Positions 23,393 to 30,851 of a stretch of 36,812 nucleotides of DNA are shown piece after piece. A model generated the notes under the pieces. The model had not been told where the DNA came from and ran no database searches. It worked only from the letters and a program-made list of their open reading frames with translations. The stretch spans positions 1 through 36,812 of the forward strand of contig DUBF01000032.1 of NCBI GenBank assembly GCA_012960465.1, in the 5' to 3' direction. The stretch is from Rhodospirillales bacterium (GTDB lineage Bacteria > Pseudomonadota > Alphaproteobacteria > Rhodospirillales > UBA2165). The position numbers and the translations under genes are program-made. The first letter of the stretch is position 1; the number at the start of each line of letters is the position of its first letter.

Positions 23393-25206
23393 TGACAATA
23401 CGCCTTCTCCATACGACCACCATTAATCAAATTGCTGCCGGCGAAGTGGTTGAAAGGCCTGCCTCTGCTATTAAAGAATTAGTGGAAAACAGTATAGATG
23501 CGAATGCAAAACGTATAGACGTAAAAATCAGGGATGGCGGAAGAACATTTATATCTGTCAGTGATGATGGGCAAGGCATGAGCCCAGACGACTTATCTCT
23601 AGCAATTGAACGCCATGCGACGTCTAAATTACCCAACGATAATTTAGAAAATATAAAAACCCTAGGTTTTAGAGGCGAGGCTTTACCGTCTATCGGCTCT
23701 GTCAGCAGAATGACAATTACCAGCCGATTACAGGATGCACATACTGCTTGGATGATCTCAATTGAGGGGGGCAAAAAAGTAGCACCCGCGCCTGCGGCGC
23801 TAACCAAGGGCACCACGATTGAGGTAAGGGATCTTTTTTATGCTACACCAGCACGACTTAAGTTCTTAAAAACACCCAAGACAGAAAACTCTCACGCCCT
23901 TGATGCCATCAAACGTCTCGCAATGGCTCACCCTGAAATAGCTTTTACTGTCACTGATGATAAGCGAACAATGCTAAAACTTTATCAATCGCAGAACGAT
24001 CTCCTAAATTCGCGACTTGACCGTCTTGACGCAATTATGAGTAATGACTTTGCCTCGAATGCTTTGGCAATTGATGCCAAGCGAGAAGATTTATTTCTTA
24101 CAGGACATATTGGCCTACCAACTCTCAACCGTGGGAATGCTTCGTTGCAATTCCTGTTCGTTAATGGCCGACCGGTCAAAGATAAATTACTTTTTGGAGC
24201 CGTCAGGGGGGCTTATCGTGATTTTTTAGCTCACAATCGGCATCCACTATTAGCACTATTTTTAGAGATTCCATCAGAAAGCCTAGATATCAATGTTCAT
24301 CCAGCAAAGACTGAAGTTCGCTTTAGAGATCCAGGATTGGTGCGAGGCCTGATCGTTAGTGCGTTGAAAAACGCATTGGCGGGAGCTGGGCACCGAGCTT
24401 CAACCACTATTAGCAATCAAGCGTTAGGAGCGATGCAACCGGAAAAAGGCACCTTTTATCACGGCGGATATCAGAAAAAGGCATCATACCCCGTCAAACA
24501 AGAATATTTTAAACAACAAGAACTTTCAAAAAAAATCCAGACACCAATTGACCAGCTTACCGATTTAGAGCTTGCTCGTTCGGTAAAATATGTTTCTGAA
24601 GATGAAAAGGAAGAAATTTCAGAAGATTGGCCATTGGGCGTCGCCCGAGCACAATTACATGAAACTTATATTGTAGCCCAGACCGTGAACGGAATTGTAA
24701 TTGTTGACCAACATGCAGCTCATGAACGCCTTGTATATGAGAATATGAAAAAAGCCATAAATGAAGGGGGTATCAAACGTCAAGTATTACTAATCCCTGA
24801 AATTGTTGAGCTGGATCAAAGTGCTGCAGATAGATTAACTGAACGATCGGGACAACTGAATGAACTTGGTTTAGTTATTGAGCCCTTCGGTCCTGGTGCT
24901 ATAATAGTCCGAGAAACACCTGCCATGCTTGGTGAGCTTAATATCCGCGGCATAATTAATGATCTTGCAGATGATTTAGCCGAGAGCGACGAAGCCATAG
25001 ACCTGAAAGATCGATTAGCAAATGTTTCAGCTACAATGGCTTGTCATGGCAGCATTCGAGCAGGCCGCCGGTTAAATGGTAGAGAGATGAATGCCCTGTT
25101 ACGTCAAATGGAAGTGACACCTCATTCCGGCCAATGCAACCACGGGCGCCCTACATACGTCGAACTAGAACTAAAAGATATTGAAAAGTTATTCGGCCGC
25201 CGGTAA
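23392..25206 (+). CDS. mutL: DNA mismatch repair protein MutL
   Basis: Mismatch-repair coordinator, 604 residues. The GHKL ATPase domain has NQIAAGEVVERPASAIKELV, the DDGQGM loop, GFRGEALPSI and KGTTIEVRDLF. A poorly conserved linker follows (~330-400). The C-terminal domain carries DQHAAHERLVYE at 439-450, which fits the DQHA(X)2E(X)4E nicking-endonuclease motif, plus ACHGSIRAG and CNHGRP zinc-site segments. It is therefore the endonuclease type found in bacteria without MutH. The ATG overlaps the pgi stop by one base. It converges with rsmD, four bases away. Confidence 0.97.
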   Translation: MTIRLLHTTTINQIAAGEVVERPASAIKELVENSIDANAKRIDVKIRDGGRTFISVSDDGQGMSPDDLSLAIERHATSKLPNDNLENIKTLGFRGEALPSIGSVSRMTITSRLQDAHTAWMISIEGGKKVAPAPAALTKGTTIEVRDLFYATPARLKFLKTPKTENSHALDAIKRLAMAHPEIAFTVTDDKRTMLKLYQSQNDLLNSRLDRLDAIMSNDFASNALAIDAKREDLFLTGHIGLPTLNRGNASLQFLFVNGRPVKDKLLFGAVRGAYRDFLAHNRHPLLALFLEIPSESLDINVHPAKTEVRFRDPGLVRGLIVSALKNALAGAGHRASTTISNQALGAMQPEKGTFYHGGYQKKASYPVKQEYFKQQELSKKIQTPIDQLTDLELARSVKYVSEDEKEEISEDWPLGVARAQLHETYIVAQTVNGIVIVDQHAAHERLVYENMKKAINEGGIKRQVLLIPEIVELDQSAADRLTERSGQLNELGLVIEPFGPGAIIVRETPAMLGELNIRGIINDLADDLAESDEAIDLKDRLANVSATMACHGSIRAGRRLNGREMNALLRQMEVTPHSGQCNHGRPTYVELELKDIEKLFGRR

Positions 25207-25210
25207 AGGA

Positions 25211-25771
25211 TTATCTTTTAAATTTAATGGTATAAATCATGGTTCGACCATACCTTCTCTCATCAACTCGTTCAAATTCTGCACTACAATTAAAGGTTTC
25301 TTTAGCAGACATCTCAATAACACACAGAGCATCTCTTGCTAACCACTCATTATCGATCAAGGATTTAAGAGCGGTGGTAATCAAATTTTTCCCGTAAGGT
25401 GGGTCAAGGAAAACAATATTAGCATTCAAATGGCTATTTGGGATGGAGCCTATACGAGTGGCATCACGCTTCAGCACGAAGGTATTCTTTTCTTCATTAA
25501 AAATCTGCACATTTTTCTGTATAAGTTTGATGGCTTCAGGTTGGTTGTCCACCAAGATCGCGGAGTGTGCTCCCCGAGATAAGGCCTCTATACCAAGAGC
25601 ACCTGTACCGGCAAATAAATCAGCAACAACTTTATCATAAAATCCGTGCTCCAGATACGAATTCAATATATCAAAAACCGATTCACGAATCCGGTCAGAA
25701 GTTGGACGGATCGTAGATCCTTTTGGTACCAATAATTTACGGCCACTATTTTTTCCGCCGATAATTCGCAC
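25211..25771 (-). CDS. rsmD: 16S rRNA (guanine(966)-N(2))-methyltransferase RsmD
   Basis: Methylates G966 of 16S rRNA in the 30S subunit. 186 residues, normal length. It begins RIIGGKNSGRKL and RPTSDRIRESVFDIL; the SAM-binding motif is VVADLFAGTGALGIEALSRG and the catalytic motif is FLDPPYG. The start codon is GTG at 25771, inside the end of the pseudouridine synthase gene (26-base overlap), so the two are translationally coupled. Confidence 0.94.
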   Translation of the reverse strand: MRIIGGKNSGRKLLVPKGSTIRPTSDRIRESVFDILNSYLEHGFYDKVVADLFAGTGALGIEALSRGAHSAILVDNQPEAIKLIQKNVQIFNEEKNTFVLKRDATRIGSIPNSHLNANIVFLDPPYGKNLITTALKSLIDNEWLARDALCVIEMSAKETFNCSAEFERVDERRYGRTMIYTIKFKR

Positions 25772-26711
25772 TTTGACTACTTTCTATCTTATAGGCACCC
25801 TTATTTGATTTCCGATAGAATTCGCTCGGTTTTGGGTCATTTATTGGTTCAATTTTGGATAATTTATCATGTCTGTAGGATTTTCTAGAATTTGACTTTT
25901 TATCCCTTGTGTCTGATGAACGATATGATTTTTTCTGGACCTTTTCTGCGAATCCAGAACGATCTTGAACGCCAAGTTGTTCTTTTAAAACCTTACCGCG
26001 CACCTCATCAACCTCACCTTTTTTTAATGCGCCCAATTGGAAAGGACCATAAGCCGTGCGAATTAATCGACTAACATGCCAACCAAAATACTCCATTACA
26101 CGACGAATTTCTCGATTTTTTCCCTCCACAAGTGAAACGGTTAACCAAGCGTTTGCACCTTGTTGTCGATCAAGTTCAGCCTGAATGGATTTATAATGGA
26201 CACCATCAATCGTAACGCCATTTATCAAGTCATTGAGTGTTTTCTTGTCAGGTCGGCCATGAACACGGACCCGGTATCTGCGAAGCCAACTATTGACGGG
26301 GAGTTCTAATTCACGCGCAAGTTCCCCATCATTAGTTAACAGCAAGAGGCCTTCAGAGGTTAGATCCAAGCGTCCAATCGATATAACTCGCGGCAAATCA
26401 TTAGGCAAACTATCAAATAAATTGGGGCGGCCCTCGGGATCTTTGTGAGTCGTCAGAAGCCCCACCGGCTTGTGATATCGCCATACTTTTAATTTTTCTG
26501 GCCCAGGCAATAATTCACCGTCGACAACTATCTTGTTATTATGGGTTACTGTAATGGCAGGGCTATCCAAAACCTTGCCATCAAGCATTACACGTCCTTC
26601 GGAAATCCAACGTTCAGCCTCACGCCGAGAACAAAGTCCCGCCCGGGCGATCACTTTAGCAATACGCTCAGCTTTAACAGATTTTTCAGAGTTTGTTTCA
26701 GCGCGCAGCAT
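25746..26711 (-). CDS. rluB: rRNA pseudouridine synthase (RluB/RsuA family)
   Basis: Makes pseudouridine in 23S rRNA (RluB type). Residues ~15-60 form an S4 RNA-binding domain (RIAKVIARAGLCSRREAERW). The catalytic domain has KPVGLLTTHKDPEGRP and GRLDLTSEGLLLLTNDG, with the catalytic Asp116, then VEGKNREIRRVMEYFG. The last ~70 residues are a basic, low-complexity tail rich in Ser, Lys and Arg, common in alphaproteobacterial members and probably RNA-binding. The start overlaps the upstream hydrolase gene by 14 bases and the end overlaps rsmD by 26. Confidence 0.9.
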   Translation of the reverse strand: MLRAETNSEKSVKAERIAKVIARAGLCSRREAERWISEGRVMLDGKVLDSPAITVTHNNKIVVDGELLPGPEKLKVWRYHKPVGLLTTHKDPEGRPNLFDSLPNDLPRVISIGRLDLTSEGLLLLTNDGELARELELPVNSWLRRYRVRVHGRPDKKTLNDLINGVTIDGVHYKSIQAELDRQQGANAWLTVSLVEGKNREIRRVMEYFGWHVSRLIRTAYGPFQLGALKKGEVDEVRGKVLKEQLGVQDRSGFAEKVQKKSYRSSDTRDKKSNSRKSYRHDKLSKIEPINDPKPSEFYRKSNKGAYKIESSQSANYRRKK

Positions 26712-27465
26712 TAATAAACGCTATAAAAATACGGATATCACCAGCATCAATCTCAAATTCCGGATGCCATTGAATACCGAGACAAAATTTTCGGTTCCGG
26801 GCCTCAATACCTTCAATCACGCCATCGGCTGTTCGAGCATTAATAATCGCTCGGTCGGATACAGTTTTAACTGCTTGATGATGTGCAGTATTAACATTCA
26901 TTTTTTTAGTATTAACGATATCACGCAATAAAGTTCCCTTTTCAATTGAAACAATATGACCAGGCTCATTTCTTGGATTTTTTTGTTCATGAAGAAAAGC
27001 ACCTTCAATTTCATCCGGTATATGTTGAATAAGCGTGCCACCCAAGACCACGTTCAAAAGCTGCTGACCTCCACAAATACCTAGGATGGGCATATCACGT
27101 TCCAATGCATCTTTCGTAATGCTCATTTCGAACTCGGTGCGTTTTGGCTTAAGCTTTACTGTTTCGTGGTTCGTATAGTCCCCATACATTGACGGATCAA
27201 CATCAAAATTGCCACCAGTAATTATTAGCCCATCAATTAAATCAAGATAAACGTCAATGAGACTTAGCTCATGTGGCAGTACTACTGGAATACCACCCGC
27301 TTTGACAACCACACTGGCATAATTCTTACGGAGGGCGTACCATGGATAATTAGAATAGCCTTCCTCAGAAGCATCCTCTGAATCAAGAGTAATGCCAATT
27401 AAGGGAACTTGTGCCTTCTTATATCTATCAGCCATTCTGTATTTTAAGTTGGCTTGGGTGTTCAC
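26698..27465 (-). CDS. Class I amidotransferase-like gamma-glutamyl hydrolase (peptidase C26, PuuD-like)
   Basis: A 255-residue hydrolase that probably cleaves gamma-glutamyl bonds, as PuuD does with gamma-glutamyl-GABA. The nucleophile Cys131 is in GICGGQQLLNVVLGG, and His234 and Glu236 of the triad are in QWHPEFEID. The GLIITGGNFDVDPSMYG segment is typical of the C26 family. The start is GTG 27465, with GGAAAG just upstream; an ATG ten codons in is an alternative. It heads the rluB-rsmD operon, overlapping rluB. No other putrescine-catabolism gene is in the window, so the natural substrate is uncertain. Confidence 0.87.
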   Translation of the reverse strand: MNTQANLKYRMADRYKKAQVPLIGITLDSEDASEEGYSNYPWYALRKNYASVVVKAGGIPVVLPHELSLIDVYLDLIDGLIITGGNFDVDPSMYGDYTNHETVKLKPKRTEFEMSITKDALERDMPILGICGGQQLLNVVLGGTLIQHIPDEIEGAFLHEQKNPRNEPGHIVSIEKGTLLRDIVNTKKMNVNTAHHQAVKTVSDRAIINARTADGVIEGIEARNRKFCLGIQWHPEFEIDAGDIRIFIAFINAAR

Positions 27466-27535
27466 GCAATCTTTCCATAAATTTGTTTTAAATTTTGTAT
27501 TGAAATAACAATAACTCTTCTACAATCTGTCAATC

Positions 27536-27994
27536 ATGCAGAATATAAAATCTCCATTTTTTAATCTAGCGATTGAAGAAGCCCGCCTTGCAAGCAATCG
27601 CGGCGAAGTTCCTGTTGGTGCGGTAATAGTTGAAGCTCCAACTGGCAGAGTGCTAGCGAAAGCAGGGAACCTCATTGAAAAAAACAAGGATCCAACTGCC
27701 CACGCAGAAATATTGGTGATCCAGGCGGCAGCCTGCATAGTTGGCTCACCCCGACTCGAAAATTGTGACCTCTATGTGACCTTAGAACCGTGCCCAATGT
27801 GTGCCGCAGCAATTTCGTTAGCACGGCTTAGGCGTCTTTATTTTGGCGCATTTGATCCGAAAAGCGGCGGAGTAGATCATGGCCCAAAGATTTATACACA
27901 TCCAACTTGCCATCACATACCGGAGGTCTATGGTGGCATTGAAGAAACCCTCTGCAGTCTTCTATTAAAAGAATTCTTCCTCAAAAGACGCTAA
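27536..27994 (+). CDS. tadA: tRNA-specific adenosine deaminase (A34 to inosine)
   Basis: Deaminates adenosine 34 of tRNA-Arg(ACG). 152 residues, full length. The zinc deaminase motifs are HAE (His56, Glu58) and EPCPMC (Cys86, Cys89); VPVGAVIV and GAFDPKSGGVDH also match the family. The ATG at 27536 is 70 bases from the divergent hydrolase start. Divergent tadA next to rluB-rsmD is common in alphaproteobacteria; here an extra gene lies in between. Confidence 0.94.
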   Translation: MQNIKSPFFNLAIEEARLASNRGEVPVGAVIVEAPTGRVLAKAGNLIEKNKDPTAHAEILVIQAAACIVGSPRLENCDLYVTLEPCPMCAAAISLARLRRLYFGAFDPKSGGVDHGPKIYTHPTCHHIPEVYGGIEETLCSLLLKEFFLKRR

Positions 27995-28032
27995 TGTAAC
28001 ACCGTTTCAACAATCAAATTTACTCAAACCAG

Positions 28033-28974
28033 TTAACCGCCAAACCTCGGCTCCTGTACACCCTTGATACCAAGCCCACTGATCTTAAAAACAGACCCTG
28101 CACCAAATTGTGGTTTAATTTCCTTAATAAATGTATCGTGATGCTCAGAACCAGGATGATCAATTCTAGCCATTGAAGTTACGTAAATTTCATCCAACCC
28201 ATCACCACCAAACATGACAGACGTAACATTTTTCACGGGCATACCAATGCGACGCTCTTCGATACCATCAGGAGTACGTCGTACTACATCACCCGTAACC
28301 AGTTCTGCGGTCCAGATACAGCCTTCAGCGTCTACAGTTGAGCCATCACATACACCTGCAAGGTCCTTGGTGGATACAAACTCGCGACGATTAGAAATTA
28401 TTCCGGTTTCGATATCATAATCATACGCCCACATGACATCCTTAAAGGTACAGGTAACATAAAATACTTTATCATCTGGAGACCAACTAGGACCATTTGT
28501 ACAAATAATTCCACTACCTATTTTAGTCACAGCTAAATCCGGATCAAGTCTCCATAAACCACAAATATCTAATTCTTCTTGATCGTCCATACTACCGGCT
28601 ATAAACCGGCCTCGTCGGTCAACTTTGCCGTCATTTAAGCGTGTCCGATGTAGGTCTTCTTCAACCAATTGAATGAGGTCAAGATTACCATTATCAAAAT
28701 CATAAAAATAAAACCCGTCATCAACCGCCAAAATCAGTCCACCATCTTTGCGCAACGCCAGTGCCCCAATATCATGGTCCGGGATTAAACGGGATTCGCA
28801 GCTGCCCGTACGAGGATTGAGCCTAAAAATATTATTCTTTCCCTTTCGCCTTCCTGTACCATCAACCCAGTAAAACATCCCACTATCAACATCCCAAATC
28901 GGGCTTTCACCAAGATAATTTTCACACTCAACAACACATTCTATTTTATAAGTCACATCAAATACCTTGTCCAA
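28033..28974 (-). CDS. SMP-30/gluconolactonase-family protein
   Basis: A six-bladed beta-propeller metal-dependent lactonase, 313 residues or slightly fewer. The usual metal ligands are recognisable: Glu23 in LGESPIWD, Asn114 in RLNDGKVD, Asn160 in CTNGPSWSPDD and Asp210 in GVCDGSTVD. Such enzymes open sugar lactones (for example gluconolactone) in sugar acid pathways, though many members have other substrates. The frame opens at a TTG (28974). GTG 28956 is an alternative with AAGG nine bases before it. It converges with tadA and has no operon partner in view, so the pathway is unknown. The 165 bases upstream hold no recognisable gene. Confidence 0.85.
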   Translation of the reverse strand: MDKVFDVTYKIECVVECENYLGESPIWDVDSGMFYWVDGTGRRKGKNNIFRLNPRTGSCESRLIPDHDIGALALRKDGGLILAVDDGFYFYDFDNGNLDLIQLVEEDLHRTRLNDGKVDRRGRFIAGSMDDQEELDICGLWRLDPDLAVTKIGSGIICTNGPSWSPDDKVFYVTCTFKDVMWAYDYDIETGIISNRREFVSTKDLAGVCDGSTVDAEGCIWTAELVTGDVVRRTPDGIEERRIGMPVKNVTSVMFGGDGLDEIYVTSMARIDHPGSEHHDTFIKEIKPQFGAGSVFKISGLGIKGVQEPRFGG

Positions 28975-29139
28975 GGGCTGAGTAATCCCTACATAAGGGA
29001 AAATTAAAACACCAAGATTCTAATAATTAATTTTTACATTAAGATGATGAAATTACATAAAAGACTGGTATATTTAGTAATATTTAGGGTAATCCGCTCA
29101 AGTATCTAGCAGCCCTAAATGTTTATTAACTAGAATAAT

Positions 29140-30738
29140 TTAAACTATTTTCTCCCCAACCAGTACCTTCTTTATTAAAACTTGAGTTTCCTCAAGACCA
29201 TACAACGCAATAAATGAGCCCATTCTTGGACCAGTCGACTGACCAAGTAAAATTTCATAGAGACATTTAAACCATGTTTTAAGGTCATCAAATTCATGAC
29301 GTTTTCCGACCTCATAAACCTCGGTTTGAATTTCAGACCCTTCTGATCCTTTTGGAATTGCACTTAACGTTTTTAAAAGATCTTCCAACGCTGCACATTC
29401 CATATCATTCGGTATACGATATTCTTTGTTCGGTTTAATAAAGTCTTGAAAATAATTTACTGCATATTCAGTTAGTTTATCTAACATTGGAGCATTCTCA
29501 GGGGTTGCTTCCGGCACGTAACGAGAGATAAAGTGCCACAATACCGCTTTGTCTTCGGTATTAACCACAGAAGCAAGATTAAGCAATATATTATAAGATA
29601 TATAAGCCTCTTCGGCAGGTGGAGTGCCGCCATGAATATGAAAGGCGGGGTTGCTTAACTGAGTTTTAGTATCCTGATCTCTAAAATTTGAAATATTCTG
29701 GAGATATTCATCAACATTTTTAGGTATAACATCAAAGAAAAGGCGCTTCGCTTGTGTTGGCTTTTGATACATAAACTGACTTAAAGACGTTTGTGGTGCA
29801 TACCTCAACCATTCTTCCATAGAAATACCATTACCAATGGATTTTGAAATTTTATGGCCTTCATTATCCAAGAACAACTCATAGGTAAAGCTTTGCGGTG
29901 GTGTAGCGCCAAGTAGGCGTGTAATCGCTGATGACAACTTGACCGATTCGATCAAATCCTTACCAGACATCTCATAATCAACACCCAACGCGACCCAACG
30001 CATGGCCCAATCAACTTTCCATTGCATCTTACAAGCACCGCCGGTGACAGCAGTAGTGACTTCTTCGTCATATTCATCCTTATAAGTAATTGTCCCCGCC
30101 TCAACGTCATGGGCAATTACCGGCGCCTGCAATACAACACCGGTTCTAGAGCACACTGGTAAGAAAGGTGAATAGGTCGCTCGGCGTTCTTCACCAAGTG
30201 TTGGTAGAATTATATTGGTGACTTTTTCATAATTCGCCAAAATTAGCAGGAGGGTCTCATCAAACTCACCAGCCTTATAAGTATCAGTCGCTGATTTGAA
30301 ATCATAGTCAAAACCAAATTCATCTAGAAACATCTGAAGGCGGGCATTATTATGCTCGCCAAAGCTATTATGAGTACCAAACGGATCTGGGACTTGGGTC
30401 AGTGGTTTACCGATATTCTGTTCGAGCATTTCTTTTTCGGGGACATTATCCGGCACTTTCCGGAAGCCGTCCATATCATCTGAAAAAGCAATTAGTTTAG
30501 TTGGAATATCACTCAGGATTTCAAAGGCACGGCGCACCATCGTCGTGCGCGCGACCTCGCCAAAAGTACCGATATGTGGCAAGCCGGAAGGACCATAACC
30601 GGTCTCAAACAAGACATAGCCTTTTTTTGGGCATTTGTTCTTGATTCGCTTTAAAATCGAGCGTGCTTCCTGAAAAGGCCAGGCTTTTGAATCTGCCGCA
30701 AATTCTTTTTGTTTATCAGTAATTGGCATTTCGGTCAT
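29140..30738 (-). CDS. lysK: Lysyl-tRNA synthetase, class I
   Basis: Charges tRNA-Lys using the class I fold, as in archaea and many alphaproteobacteria, not the class II LysS. 532 residues. The HIGH-type motif is GLPHIGT (52-58) and the KMSKS-type motif is GHKISKSIGNG (KISKS at 296-300). The frame is open from a TTG at 30786, but ATG 30738 has AGGA just upstream and starts the conserved part, so I prefer it. It is divergent from the helicase gene. A plausible promoter lies just upstream. Confidence 0.95.
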   Translation of the reverse strand: MTEMPITDKQKEFAADSKAWPFQEARSILKRIKNKCPKKGYVLFETGYGPSGLPHIGTFGEVARTTMVRRAFEILSDIPTKLIAFSDDMDGFRKVPDNVPEKEMLEQNIGKPLTQVPDPFGTHNSFGEHNNARLQMFLDEFGFDYDFKSATDTYKAGEFDETLLLILANYEKVTNIILPTLGEERRATYSPFLPVCSRTGVVLQAPVIAHDVEAGTITYKDEYDEEVTTAVTGGACKMQWKVDWAMRWVALGVDYEMSGKDLIESVKLSSAITRLLGATPPQSFTYELFLDNEGHKISKSIGNGISMEEWLRYAPQTSLSQFMYQKPTQAKRLFFDVIPKNVDEYLQNISNFRDQDTKTQLSNPAFHIHGGTPPAEEAYISYNILLNLASVVNTEDKAVLWHFISRYVPEATPENAPMLDKLTEYAVNYFQDFIKPNKEYRIPNDMECAALEDLLKTLSAIPKGSEGSEIQTEVYEVGKRHEFDDLKTWFKCLYEILLGQSTGPRMGSFIALYGLEETQVLIKKVLVGEKIV

Positions 30739-30757
30739 CGTTCCTATGAGAGAGCGG

Positions 30758-30786
30758 AAACTAGGTTGGGAAAGCCTGCAGGTCAA
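30758..30786 (-). promoter_or_regulatory. Possible sigma70-type promoter of lysK
   Basis: On the minus strand TTGACC (30786-30781) and TAGTTT (30763-30758) are 17 bases apart. Transcription would start about 12 bases before the chosen ATG at 30738, giving a very short leader that still includes the AGGA. Confidence 0.35.
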
Positions 30787-30851
30787 CGAAATTTATTGAA
30801 ATTTAATAAACTTTGTTGGTGGCTTTGGTCACCGACCGTTAGTATGTACCC

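Noticed and set aside
28986-29000. TCCCT-acata-AGGGA hairpin as a terminator
   Set aside because: The stem has only five pairs, lies upstream of the SMP-30 gene rather than behind a gene end, and has no T run on the relevant strand.
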